A stretch of 64,000 nucleotides of DNA, from positions 1-64,000 of the forward strand of contig JANXSF010000008.1 of assembly GCA_025352795.1 (NCBI GenBank), read 5' to 3'. Both the position numbers and the translations under genes were made by a program. Shown piece by piece: positions 43,437 through 52,409 of this stretch. The stretch comes from Acidobacteriota bacterium (GTDB taxonomy: Bacteria > Acidobacteriota > Terriglobia > Bryobacterales > Bryobacteraceae). Numbering within the stretch: the first letter of the stretch is position 1; the number at the start of each line of letters is the position of its first letter. The notes under the pieces are model-generated. The model saw only the letters and a list, made by a program, of their open reading frames with translations. It searched no databases and was not told the origin of the DNA.

Positions 43437-45258
43437 ACTTTTTTCCAGCCTGAAGCGGGGACGGTTCACTTACTTTCCAGTTGTTCCGGGACGCAGTGAA
43501 TTCGCCGCCGCAGTTCGCCAGGAAATTCTAAAGTTGAACCCCAAAGTGGTTGCCGTAGAATTGCCACAGGCACTGGAACGGCACGCTATGCAAGCCGTTA
43601 AACGACTTCCAGAAATGTCCGTGGTGGTGTTTCCAGAGCCGCTACAGAATGCTTTGGAAGAAGATTCGCTGATTTATGTCCCGTTTGAACCAGCCGATCC
43701 TTTTGTGGAAGCATTGCGAACGGCCCATGCCATTCATGCCGAACCATTGTTCATTGAGCCAAGCCTGGGACAGCGGCCCCATGTAGCCGATAACTATCCC
43801 GATCCTTACGTGATCCACTCCATCGGGATTGATTCTTATGTGGAGCAATGGAGGTTGCACAAGTCCGGCAGATCACAGGAAATGGAACAGCATGCGGCTG
43901 GCATGGCTTACCGATTACAAGGGACAGATCCATCGGCCAGCATCTTTGTGGTTGTTTCGTTAAACCTGCTGGACGCCCTGTTAGAGGCGATGGAAATTCC
44001 GCAAGAGGAACCGCCAGAAGAAGTGACCTCCCCTTCGGACGTTCAATTGCTGAACCTCCATCCTGATTGTCTGGCGGAAATTACTACCGACTACCCGTAT
44101 CATCAGGCGCGCTATGAAGCTTGGCGCATTGGTGGACAGGAAAATGAATATGTGGATCGGCGTCATGTGAACTTCGCTCTGCTAAAGGAAGCGGAGCTGT
44201 TCTATGAGGCCAATACTGGCGATAAGGTTACCCCCTGGCATCGACGGTTGTTGGCGCGATTCACACGAAATCTCGCACAAATTGAGCACCAGTTGGTTTG
44301 CGGATTGTTTGATCTCACTACTGCAGCGCGGGCCATTGTAGATGACAATTACGCGTGGGAAGTTTGGGAGTTGGCCAACCGTTACGAGTTTCAACGGGAC
44401 CATTGCCCGGAGCTGGAAACCGTGCGAATTTCCGCCGACGAAATTTTTCTCAACACTCGTCGTATCCGCCTGCAGCGCCGTCTTCCCAGGCCCAAACAAC
44501 GTTTGAAGCCAGCAACATTGAAGAGTCGCAAAATGGAAAAGCACGCTGGCGAATGGACATCGCAACTGGACGGCAGTTCTATTTGTTCTTTCCCTCCAGA
44601 GGATCTGGTAATTGAAGATTATGGACGTTGGTTGAAGCAGAAAGCGAAAAGTATCCTTTCTGCGGATCGATCACGAACTGAGAAATTCACGACGTCGATT
44701 TTGGATGGCGTAGACATTCGGGAAACCATCCGGAATTGGCACGAAGGAAAGATCTACGTTCAGGAACATTCCCGTGTTTCCGGTGAAGTGGGTGCCGTTG
44801 TCGTAATTTTTGATGAAGACAAAAACGATCGCTACACCTACTTAACAACTTGGTTGGGTGAAAATCAGAACGAAAGTGATATGGCCTTTTACTCCACTCA
44901 TCCATTTGAAAAAGTGGTTGGGCCAGGCATTGGCAGAGCTGAATACGGTGGCTACCTGATGACGCTTCCTCCGCGACGAATGTTCGACGTGTGGAGCGAT
45001 CCAGACTACGACTTTGCTGAATCAAAGTCGGAAAGGCTGCTGATGGCGGCATTGGATTACTCAATGGAAAAGCACGTGGTTTATGTTGCCGAAAAACCAC
45101 CGCGAACGGTGTTCCGGTCTATCGCAGCAAAATTAGGGAGGCAGATCATCTACATTCCTGTGGGCCAACTTTCACCCACAAAACTAAAACGGGTGAGGGT
45201 GGTTCACGTGCTGGATTCCCATCAGCGTCGCAACAATGCCAAGGACTATCTTTGGTAA
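43420..45258 (+). CDS. Large uncharacterised partner of the MoxR ATPase, TraB-like N-terminus
   Basis: A 612-residue cytoplasmic protein with no signal peptide or membrane segment, starting at ATG 43420 inside the 3' end of the MoxR gene. The first 130 residues resemble the TraB/DUF5682 class found beside MoxR genes: FAAAVRQEILKLNPKVVAVELP, then a P-x-x-x-ALRTAHAIHAEPLFIEP strand. The rest is not recognised. It includes a basic region (TRRIRLQRRLPRPKQRLKPA), VVIFDEDKNDRYTYLTTWLG, and the final IIYIPVGQLSPTKLKRVRVVHVLDSHQRR. Function unknown; it may be the effector or substrate adaptor of the ATPase. Confidence 0.75.
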   Translation: MSPELELFSSLKRGRFTYFPVVPGRSEFAAAVRQEILKLNPKVVAVELPQALERHAMQAVKRLPEMSVVVFPEPLQNALEEDSLIYVPFEPADPFVEALRTAHAIHAEPLFIEPSLGQRPHVADNYPDPYVIHSIGIDSYVEQWRLHKSGRSQEMEQHAAGMAYRLQGTDPSASIFVVVSLNLLDALLEAMEIPQEEPPEEVTSPSDVQLLNLHPDCLAEITTDYPYHQARYEAWRIGGQENEYVDRRHVNFALLKEAELFYEANTGDKVTPWHRRLLARFTRNLAQIEHQLVCGLFDLTTAARAIVDDNYAWEVWELANRYEFQRDHCPELETVRISADEIFLNTRRIRLQRRLPRPKQRLKPATLKSRKMEKHAGEWTSQLDGSSICSFPPEDLVIEDYGRWLKQKAKSILSADRSRTEKFTTSILDGVDIRETIRNWHEGKIYVQEHSRVSGEVGAVVVIFDEDKNDRYTYLTTWLGENQNESDMAFYSTHPFEKVVGPGIGRAEYGGYLMTLPPRRMFDVWSDPDYDFAESKSERLLMAALDYSMEKHVVYVAEKPPRTVFRSIAAKLGRQIIYIPVGQLSPTKLKRVRVVHVLDSHQRRNNAKDYLW

Positions 45259-45268
45259 CGGCTTTCCT

Positions 45269-46243
45269 CTAAACATAGGCCACGGCTTTGCCCAGAACCG
45301 AACGATTTGCTAAATCTCGTAACATGCGGGGGACTTCATTTAAAGGTCCAGAAGAACCCACCACTGGCATAATTTTCCCTTGCGCGTACATGCGCATCAA
45401 TGCGGCATGAGCTTGAGCCGGGTAATCAGGATTGTTGACTAAATGGCCTCCCCAGAACACACCGACGAGAGACATATTTTTCAGAAGCGCGCGATTCGCC
45501 GCCAGCGTAGGGATGCGGCCTGACGCAAATCCAATCACCAAATGACGACCAAACGGAGCGATGCATTTATTCGAGAGATCGAAAATATCGCCACCCACGG
45601 GGTCGTAAATCACATCTGCACCGCGGTTCCCGGTGAGCTTCTTCACTTCGTCCACCCAGGAAGCGTTCGTATAATCCAAAACAAATTGTGCTCCTTGTTC
45701 CAAAGCGAAATTTCGTTTGGCTTCAGTGGAAGCCGTTGCAATCACCTGGGCACCCATAGCGCGACCCAACTGAATGGCACTCATGCCCACCCCGCTGGCA
45801 CCCGCGTGAACAAGCAACCATTCGCCTTCCTGAAGCTTGGCGCGGCTTTCTAACGCAAACAAAGATGTCTGATAAACAATGGGGAGGGCCGCTGCTATAC
45901 CGAAATCCATTGCATCGGGCATGGGCAATACTTTGGTGGATGGCGCAATGCAGTATTCAGCAAAAGAGCCGCCTGCCGGAAGTGCGATGACCCGCGTGCC
46001 CAGTGCCCAATTGGGAACGCCATCACCAACCGCATCCACAATGCCCGATACTTCAGCACCTGGAGTAAAGGGAAACGGAGGCTTCACTTGATACTTACCT
46101 TGAACCTGAAGCACGTCGAAAAAGTTTAGCGCTGCGGCCATCACTTTAATGCGAATCTGACCCGCCGATGGAACGGGCACAAGAACATCGCTCCAAATCA
46201 TTTCTTCTGGTTCACCCCAGCCATGCATTAACCAAGCTTTCAT
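45269..46243 (-). CDS. NADPH:quinone oxidoreductase-like MDR enzyme
   Basis: A 324-residue zinc-independent medium-chain dehydrogenase/reductase. MKAWLMHGWGEPEEMIW at ATG 46243 is the normal start; the frame runs to 46282. The N-terminal domain shows AALNFFDVLQVQGKYQVKPPFPFTPGAEVSGIV. The Rossmann fold is LLVHAGASGVGMSAIQLGRAMGAQVIATAST with the later VIYDPVGGDIF. Zinc-binding cysteines of alcohol dehydrogenases are missing. The subfamily reduces quinones or enoyl compounds using NADPH. It stands alone, converging on the MoxR-linked gene. Confidence 0.87.
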   Translation of the reverse strand: MKAWLMHGWGEPEEMIWSDVLVPVPSAGQIRIKVMAAALNFFDVLQVQGKYQVKPPFPFTPGAEVSGIVDAVGDGVPNWALGTRVIALPAGGSFAEYCIAPSTKVLPMPDAMDFGIAAALPIVYQTSLFALESRAKLQEGEWLLVHAGASGVGMSAIQLGRAMGAQVIATASTEAKRNFALEQGAQFVLDYTNASWVDEVKKLTGNRGADVIYDPVGGDIFDLSNKCIAPFGRHLVIGFASGRIPTLAANRALLKNMSLVGVFWGGHLVNNPDYPAQAHAALMRMYAQGKIMPVVGSSGPLNEVPRMLRDLANRSVLGKAVAYV

Positions 46244-46363
46244 TGTGTCTCCCAAGTTTTCTAGCAACCCCGATGATCGCACGGCTGGTCGTGTACACTT
46301 CTAAAGGACGTACCGAGTCCCGTTTGGAAAATCTTGATTTAGAAAAGTAGGAGCGCGTTTTTA

Positions 46364-47611
46364 ATGAGAAGAAGAGAGTTTTTGCATTCCCTAGCCGCAG
46401 GTGCCATTGCCCTACCCTTGCATCTGAAAGCTGCACCCTTGCTTGGAAAAGTGAAGGTCACCGATGTGAAATGTATGATCATCCGCGGCACCTGGGATTG
46501 GAACCTGGTGAAGATTGAAACCGACGCTGGAATTTCTGGGATCGGAGAAGCATATTGGGGTCCAGGTGTAAAAGATCTGATCCTGAAGCAATTGAAGCCG
46601 TTGATCATTGGTGAAGATCCGTTGAACGTGGATAAGCTGTACACCAAGATGTTGATGCGCAGCGCCGGTGCAGGGGCCATTGGTGGAGTAACCGTAACGG
46701 CTGCCAGTGGCATTGAGATCGCCCTGTGGGATTTAGCAGGCAAACTCTTAAACACGCCCGCGGTGAATCTGCTGGGTGGCAAGTTTCGCGACAAAGTGCG
46801 TTTCTACCGGACGCTGCAAACCATCAATCCAATCGACAGTCGTGCCGCGTACAAAGAGACTATTGCGAAGGCGCGAGAGGAAAAGTTTGGTTGGAATGCG
46901 TTCAAGTTTCAAGGCGACGGAATTCCGCTTGCCGCCGATCCTGCATTTCAGGAAGTGGGGCACGACGCCTATAATCGCAACCTGACAGCCAAGGACCTGC
47001 GCCGCATTACACAAGGGATGGAATGGGTTCGTGAAGAGTTGGGTCCAGACTTTGACTTCGCCGTGGAAGCCCATTGGCGGTACGATACACGGGATGCCAT
47101 TAAGATGGCGAAAGCGATTGAACATGTGAAGCCGATGTGGCTGGAAGATCCGGTTCCGCCAGATAACGTCGAAGCCATGGCCAGGGTAACCCATGCCGTT
47201 GAAGTGCCGATTTGCACTGGCGAAAATCTGTATACAAAGCAGGGATTCCGTAAACTCATTGAGCTGCAGGCCTGTGACGCAGTCCACATAGACATACCGA
47301 AGAGTGGCGGATTATTGGAATCAAAGCGCATTCACGATCACGCAGATATGTACTATATTTGGTCGGCGGCGCATAATCCGGCAAGTCCTGTAGGAACAAT
47401 CGCATCAGCTCATGCTGCTGCCAGCATGCGTAACTTTCGCATTCACGAATTGGCAAAGTACATTGACTGGTGGCAAGATTTGATTGTCTACGACGGGCCA
47501 ATCATCAAGGATGGCTATCTGACAATCAGCAATAAGCCGGGTTATGGACTTTCGCTGAACGAAGATGTCGCCCGACGCCATTTAGCACCTGACGAAACCT
47601 GGTGGGGTTAA
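46364..47611 (+). CDS. Mandelate racemase/enolase-superfamily sugar-acid dehydratase with Tat signal
   Basis: A 415-residue enzyme of the galactonate/gluconate dehydratase type. The N-terminus MRRREFLHSLAAGAIALPLHLKA has a twin-arginine motif, so it is likely exported folded to the periplasm. The metal-ligand strands are VEAHWRYDT, LEDPVPP and CTGENLYT; the catalytic His lies in SAAHNPASPVGT. FKFQGDG holds the barrel lysine region. Superfamily members abstract the proton alpha to a carboxylate and eliminate water, giving 2-keto-3-deoxy acids. It begins an operon with an aldolase-like gene and a sugar-acid-type transporter. Confidence 0.85.
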   Translation: MRRREFLHSLAAGAIALPLHLKAAPLLGKVKVTDVKCMIIRGTWDWNLVKIETDAGISGIGEAYWGPGVKDLILKQLKPLIIGEDPLNVDKLYTKMLMRSAGAGAIGGVTVTAASGIEIALWDLAGKLLNTPAVNLLGGKFRDKVRFYRTLQTINPIDSRAAYKETIAKAREEKFGWNAFKFQGDGIPLAADPAFQEVGHDAYNRNLTAKDLRRITQGMEWVREELGPDFDFAVEAHWRYDTRDAIKMAKAIEHVKPMWLEDPVPPDNVEAMARVTHAVEVPICTGENLYTKQGFRKLIELQACDAVHIDIPKSGGLLESKRIHDHADMYYIWSAAHNPASPVGTIASAHAAASMRNFRIHELAKYIDWWQDLIVYDGPIIKDGYLTISNKPGYGLSLNEDVARRHLAPDETWWG

Positions 47612-47690
47612 TCGGGTGTAAGTCTCGAGATCCACTTCAATCCATTTACTCATTATGTCGACAAGCTGCCTACAGCCATGTACACTTTGA

Positions 47691-48650
47691 GTGAACCCGG
47701 TGTTGTCAACGCCGGAAGCATCGATAAAGGATTGGGAAAAAGTGACATCGGGAAAATTAGTCCAAGGCGTTCATGCAGCCGTGGGAACTCCAAGAGACAG
47801 CGCCGGACGTTTAGACGAATCTGCGTTGCGGGCCGTATTGGATTACCTCATGAAAGAGGGAATCAAAGGCTTTGCCATCAATGGAGCCACCGGCGAGTAT
47901 TGTTTAACCACTCCCCAAGAGTTGTCGCGAGTTGTTGCCATCGCCATCGAAATGACAAAGGGCCGGGCCGATGTAATTTGTGGAATCGGATCGGCTGGCA
48001 TTCACGGATGTGTTGAAAATATTCGCATGGCAAGCGTGGATGGCGTCAAAGCATTGCTGCTGCCCATGCCGTACTTCTTCCCATACGCACAAACTGATTT
48101 GGATGCGTTTTGTCGAGAAGTTGCACACAAAACTGACCGTCCGATCCTGATGTACAATCTTCCATTTTCTTCAGCACTCACCGCAGATACGGTGGAACGG
48201 TTACTGGAAGATTGCCCCAACATTATTGGAATTAAGGATAGCAGTGGCTCCCTTGAAATCCTTCGGCGACTTACTGCCGCGCAGCCCAGTGCCTGCCGCA
48301 TTGTAGGCAGTGATGGCGTTTTGGAACAAGCCCTATTGGAAGGCTGCTGCGATGGAGTCATTTCCGGAGTGGCCAGTATTCTGCCCCACCTGATCTTTTC
48401 TCTTTACAATGAAAGCCCGAAATTGCAGAACGAAATGTTCGTCCAGGCGGCAATTTCGCTGAAGAATTATATTGGCGCCATCAGCCACTTTCCAGTTCCT
48501 TGGGGCTTGAAACTATCCGGTGAATTACTGGGCATCGTCCCGGCCAGCTTTTCTCAGCCTCTATCGGAAGAACGCCGTGTGCAGGCGGCAACGTTAAAGG
48601 CATGGTTCGCTGCGCAACGGGAATTGGTTCCTGAGAAGGTCCTGCGTTGA
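47691..48650 (+). CDS. DapA/N-acetylneuraminate lyase-family aldolase
   Basis: A 319-residue TIM-barrel class I aldolase. Motifs are INGATGEYCL, MYNLPFSSAL with the catalytic Tyr, and IGIKDSSGSLE with the Schiff-base Lys. Placed between a sugar-acid dehydratase and a sugar-acid transporter, it is likelier to cleave a 2-keto-3-deoxy sugar acid than to make dihydrodipicolinate. GTG at 47691 is the annotated start; a GTG at 47742 (KVTSGK) would begin nearer the conserved barrel. The stop overlaps the transporter start (TTGA). Confidence 0.85.
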   Translation: MNPVLSTPEASIKDWEKVTSGKLVQGVHAAVGTPRDSAGRLDESALRAVLDYLMKEGIKGFAINGATGEYCLTTPQELSRVVAIAIEMTKGRADVICGIGSAGIHGCVENIRMASVDGVKALLLPMPYFFPYAQTDLDAFCREVAHKTDRPILMYNLPFSSALTADTVERLLEDCPNIIGIKDSSGSLEILRRLTAAQPSACRIVGSDGVLEQALLEGCCDGVISGVASILPHLIFSLYNESPKLQNEMFVQAAISLKNYIGAISHFPVPWGLKLSGELLGIVPASFSQPLSEERRVQAATLKAWFAAQRELVPEKVLR

Positions 48651-49873
48651 CACCTGCTAGAACCTGGCTGACCATTGCCCTTCTGTTTCTTGCGGCAGCT
48701 GTCAACTACATTGATCGCGGCAGTCTTTCCGTTGCGGCACCCAGTCTGATCAACGAATTCTCACTCTCTCCAGTTCAAATGGGCTTTCTACTTTCAGCCT
48801 TCTTTTGGACCTACACTGCATTCCAACTACTGGCAGGTTGGATGGTGGACCGCTATCCCATCACCTGGGTTTTCGGCATTGGATATTTTCTGTGGTCAGC
48901 GGCCACTATGGGTTCAGCCTTCGCTGCTGGAGTGGTGTCATTAGCAGTGTTGCGCATGTTGCTGGGCATGGGCGAAAGCGTGGCCTTCCCCTGTTATTCA
49001 AAGATCATCGCGGCTGGCTTTCCACTGGAACGGCGCGGCCTGCCGAATGCCCTGCTTGAAGCCGGAACCAAATTAGGACCAGCAATCGGAACGCTGGTGG
49101 GTGGTCTGCTGGTGGCCAATTATGGATGGCGAACTATGTTTTTTACTTTGGGATTGGGGAGCTTGTTTTGGCTAATCCCGTGGTCCATTTGGGCACCGCG
49201 TCCAGAGGCTGGGGCGGCGCGTGCCACAGTCTCAGCCACTGGACCTTCCATGTTACGCATCCTCAAGCGGCGTGACGCCTGGGGCACCTTCATTGGCAAT
49301 TTTTGCTACACCTACGCCTACTATTTTTTGCTCACCTGGCTTCCGTCCTATCTGGTTAAAGAGCGCCACGTTTCCCTGGCAGAGATGGGCGTAATGGGAT
49401 CCATCCCGTTTTTGTTCAGTGCTATTTCAGCAGTGATTTGCGGATGGGCATCGGATGCCTGGATACGCCGCGGCGGCTCTCCCACAAGGGTAAGAAAGAC
49501 ATTCGTCATCACTGGACTGCTGCTTTCCACAATCATGGTTCCCGCAGCGCTGGTTGAAAATCTGAGCGTTTCCATTGCGCTGCTCAGCGTGGCCTATGCT
49601 GCGTTTGGTATTTACGCATCCAATCATTGGGCCATCACGCAAACCCTTGCCGGGACCGAAGCAGCGGGAACATGGACCGGTTTGCAAAACACCATTGGCA
49701 ACCTTTCGGGAATTATTGCCCCAATCGCAACCGGTTATGTGGTTCAACAAACAGGCAGTTTCTTCTGGGCATTTGTATCGCCGGCGGCACTGGCGTTGGT
49801 TGGTGTGTGCTGCTACTTGTTTCTGGTAGGATCAGTAGCTCCAGTTGATTGGACCGAGCCTGAAATTACATGA
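48647..49873 (+). CDS. MFS transporter, anion:cation symporter (hexuronate/sugar-acid) family
   Basis: A 408-residue, 12-helix major facilitator starting at TTG. AAVNYIDRGSLSVAAPSLINEFSLSPVQMGFLLSAFFWTYTAFQ is typical of ACS-family carriers such as GudP, GarP and ExuT. Other features are GWMVDRYPITWVF (motif A) and LRMLLGMGESVAFPCYSKI. It probably imports an aldonate or uronate by proton symport. It lies after the dehydratase and aldolase genes, with 4-bp overlaps on both sides. Confidence 0.88.
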   Translation: MTPARTWLTIALLFLAAAVNYIDRGSLSVAAPSLINEFSLSPVQMGFLLSAFFWTYTAFQLLAGWMVDRYPITWVFGIGYFLWSAATMGSAFAAGVVSLAVLRMLLGMGESVAFPCYSKIIAAGFPLERRGLPNALLEAGTKLGPAIGTLVGGLLVANYGWRTMFFTLGLGSLFWLIPWSIWAPRPEAGAARATVSATGPSMLRILKRRDAWGTFIGNFCYTYAYYFLLTWLPSYLVKERHVSLAEMGVMGSIPFLFSAISAVICGWASDAWIRRGGSPTRVRKTFVITGLLLSTIMVPAALVENLSVSIALLSVAYAAFGIYASNHWAITQTLAGTEAAGTWTGLQNTIGNLSGIIAPIATGYVVQQTGSFFWAFVSPAALALVGVCCYLFLVGSVAPVDWTEPEIT

Positions 49874-50415
49874 TGCTTGCAGAACTGTGGCTGATGCGCA
49901 TCCACATACTGAAACGAGTTCGTACCAGTGCAAAGGTCGCTTTTGCTCGCTTTGCGCTGGCTAATTGCTTGTTGGCGCAATCACCAAAAACAACTGCTCC
50001 ACCGCTGCAACCGATTGCCTACAGTCACAAGACGCACATTGCCGTGGGACTGAAATGCCAGGAATGTCACACCAATCCCGAACCGGGTGAGCAGATGACA
50101 TTTCCCGTCACAACCAAGTGCATGGCCTGCCATCAAACGATTGCTGCCGATAGACCAGCGATCCAGAAGTTGTCCGAGTATCATCGCAATAAAGAACCAA
50201 TTCCCTGGGTGCGCGTTTATCGCAATCCAGATTGGATCTGGTTCAGCCATCGCGTTCACATTGAAGGTGGAGCGAAATGCGAAACCTGCCATGGGCCAGT
50301 GGCGCAACGCGATACGCTTTGGAAAGAAATGGCTATTACAATGGAAAGTTGTATGAACTGCCATCGCGAAAACAAAGTAAGCAACGCGTGTACCTATTGC
50401 CACGAGGGACGATAA
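49870..50415 (+). CDS. Periplasmic multihaem cytochrome c (five CxxCH), c3/c7-like
   Basis: A 181-residue cytochrome with CQECH, CMACH, CETCH, CMNCH and CTYCH. The N-terminal 40 residues include a basic stretch and the hydrophobic ARFALANCLLAQ, an export signal; the exact start is uncertain. IAYSHKTHIAVGLKCQECH and WFSHRVHIEGGAKCETCH align closely with the cytochrome at 21881-22348, so they are paralogues. It overlaps the MFS stop and precedes the PQQ dehydrogenase gene by 8 bp. A role in taking electrons from that enzyme is likely. Confidence 0.88.
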   Translation: MMLAELWLMRIHILKRVRTSAKVAFARFALANCLLAQSPKTTAPPLQPIAYSHKTHIAVGLKCQECHTNPEPGEQMTFPVTTKCMACHQTIAADRPAIQKLSEYHRNKEPIPWVRVYRNPDWIWFSHRVHIEGGAKCETCHGPVAQRDTLWKEMAITMESCMNCHRENKVSNACTYCHEGR

Positions 50416-50423
50416 ACGAGACT

Positions 50424-52397
50424 ATGAAAGCAGCATTGATATTTCTTTTCATCGGCACCTTGCCGCAAATAGGCGCGCAATCAATGGATGGCGATTGGCC
50501 TGTTTATGGCCACGATCCGGGTGGGCAGCGCTACTCACCGCTGAAGCAGATCAATACGAAAAATGTGGATCAACTGCATCCTGCATGGATTTACCATACC
50601 CGCGAAGACGTTGCCGCATCATCCCGAACCTTCGTTCCGCCAGATATGGATGCGCGCCCTAACTCTGCGTCAAATCCTGCTGTTGCGGCAACCAAAACAC
50701 CGCCGCCGCGACGTGGCCGACCACGCGCTTCACAAGCAACTCCCATCGTCATCAATCATGTGATGTATCTGCCCACAGCATATGATCGGGTTGTCGCGCT
50801 GGATCCGGAAACAGGCAAGGAAATATGGAAATATCAGGTTAAAGGTGGTGGACCGTCTACCCGTGGCGTGGCTTATTGGCCGGGAGATAAACAGACTCCA
50901 CCTCGCATTGTCTTTGGCACAAACACGGGCAAGTTGATCGTCCTTGATGCAAAGACCGGTCAGCCGATCCTCACGTTTGGCAATCAAGGAGAAGTAGATT
51001 TGCGGCAAGGTGTGGCTGACAATTTTCCCAATGCAAGCTATGGAGTGGAATCGCCGCCGTTGATCTACAAAGACCTGGCCATACTTGGTTCCAATGTTCA
51101 GGAGACTCCTAGCAAGGGCGCCCGTGGCGATATGCGTGCCTTCGACGTGCGCACAGGCAAGCTGGTGTGGACTTTTCACACCGTACCGCTGGACGGTGAA
51201 GCTGGCGCTGAGACATGGGAGACTCCCGAGAGTCGTGTGGATCGTTCAGGTACAAATGACTGGGGTTTCATGACGCTTGATGCGGAACGAGGCGTGGTGT
51301 ATGTGCCGCTTGGTTCGCCAAGTTACGATTTTTACGGAGCGGATCGGTTAGGCAAGAATCTGTACGCCAACTGTTTGGTGGCACTCAATGCCGCCACTGG
51401 CAAGTTAGTTTGGCACTTCCAATTTACACATCACGATCTTTGGGATTACGATCCTGCAGCGCCGCCCGCATTGGTTGAAGTCACCAAGGACGGCAAAAAG
51501 ATTCCCGCCGTAGTTGAAGTCACCAAAATGGGTCTGGCCTTTTTCTTGGACCGGCGCGACGGTAAACCTGTCTTCGGCATTGAAGAACGGGCCGTGCCCA
51601 AGAGTCTGGTTCCGGGGGAAGTGAGTTGGCCAACGCAGCCTTTTCCTATTAAGCCGAAGCCGTTGACCCGCGTCAGCATCAAGCGCGAAGACATTGCCAC
51701 GGTGACTCCAGAACATAAGAAGTTCTGCGAAGACTTGTGGGATAAAGATGGCGGCATGCACAACAACGGCCCCTACACCACTTACAATCCCGACAAGACT
51801 GCGGTGATCTTTCCAGGCACGCTAGGCGGCGCGAATTGGGGCGGTGTTTCATTTGACCCAACGCTAAATTTCGTCATCGTCAATACAATGGATCTGGGGC
51901 AAATTGGGCGCGTCGTAAAGCAGCCGGAAGAAAGTCGCATGTCGTATTCGCGCACCAGCACATTTGGTCCGTTTGGACGCTTTTGGAATCCCGATAATTT
52001 CTGGCCTTGTCAGCAACCGCCCTGGGGACAGTTACAGGCGATCAACACGAACACTGGGGAAATTGCCTGGTCCGTGACGCTTGGTATAACGGACGAACTG
52101 GAAGCGAAAGGGGTCCAAAATACTGGAGCTCTGAGTCTTGGCGGACCCATCAGCACGGCTGGCGGATTGACGTTTATTGCGGCAACCAACGACAGCCGTT
52201 TCCGCGCCTTCGATTCGCGCACCGGCAAGCAGTTGTGGGTCACAAAGCTGGATGCTGGGGGCCATGCCACCCCGATCACGTATCAAGGTCGCAATGGCAA
52301 GCAGTATGTTTTGATTGTGGCTACGGGTTCGAACTTCTTCGACCGTAGCACCGCTGATACAGTAGTTGCATTCACTTTGCCCGACGCGAAGAAGTAA
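50424..52397 (+). CDS. PQQ-dependent quinoprotein dehydrogenase
   Basis: A 657-residue periplasmic enzyme with the signal peptide MKAALIFLFIGTLPQIGAQS. It is an eight-bladed propeller of the membrane-glucose/alcohol dehydrogenase type: GDWPVYGHDPGGQRYSPLKQI, TPIVINHVMYLPTAYDRVVALDPETGKEIW, DVRTGKLVWTFHTVP, WHFQFTHHDLWDYD and LGGPISTAGGLTFIAATND are propeller signatures. No fused cytochrome domain is present; the five-haem cytochrome upstream may take the electrons. Substrate (sugar or alcohol) unknown; context favours a sugar oxidised to its acid. ATG 50424 is the proper start. Confidence 0.9.
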   Translation: MKAALIFLFIGTLPQIGAQSMDGDWPVYGHDPGGQRYSPLKQINTKNVDQLHPAWIYHTREDVAASSRTFVPPDMDARPNSASNPAVAATKTPPPRRGRPRASQATPIVINHVMYLPTAYDRVVALDPETGKEIWKYQVKGGGPSTRGVAYWPGDKQTPPRIVFGTNTGKLIVLDAKTGQPILTFGNQGEVDLRQGVADNFPNASYGVESPPLIYKDLAILGSNVQETPSKGARGDMRAFDVRTGKLVWTFHTVPLDGEAGAETWETPESRVDRSGTNDWGFMTLDAERGVVYVPLGSPSYDFYGADRLGKNLYANCLVALNAATGKLVWHFQFTHHDLWDYDPAAPPALVEVTKDGKKIPAVVEVTKMGLAFFLDRRDGKPVFGIEERAVPKSLVPGEVSWPTQPFPIKPKPLTRVSIKREDIATVTPEHKKFCEDLWDKDGGMHNNGPYTTYNPDKTAVIFPGTLGGANWGGVSFDPTLNFVIVNTMDLGQIGRVVKQPEESRMSYSRTSTFGPFGRFWNPDNFWPCQQPPWGQLQAINTNTGEIAWSVTLGITDELEAKGVQNTGALSLGGPISTAGGLTFIAATNDSRFRAFDSRTGKQLWVTKLDAGGHATPITYQGRNGKQYVLIVATGSNFFDRSTADTVVAFTLPDAKK

Positions 52398-52409
52398 GGA
52401 GAATCAAAT

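Noticed and set aside
47691-48650. Lysine-pathway dihydrodipicolinate synthase
   Set aside because: The family match is shared by many aldolases, and the neighbours are sugar-acid genes, so dapA was not assigned.
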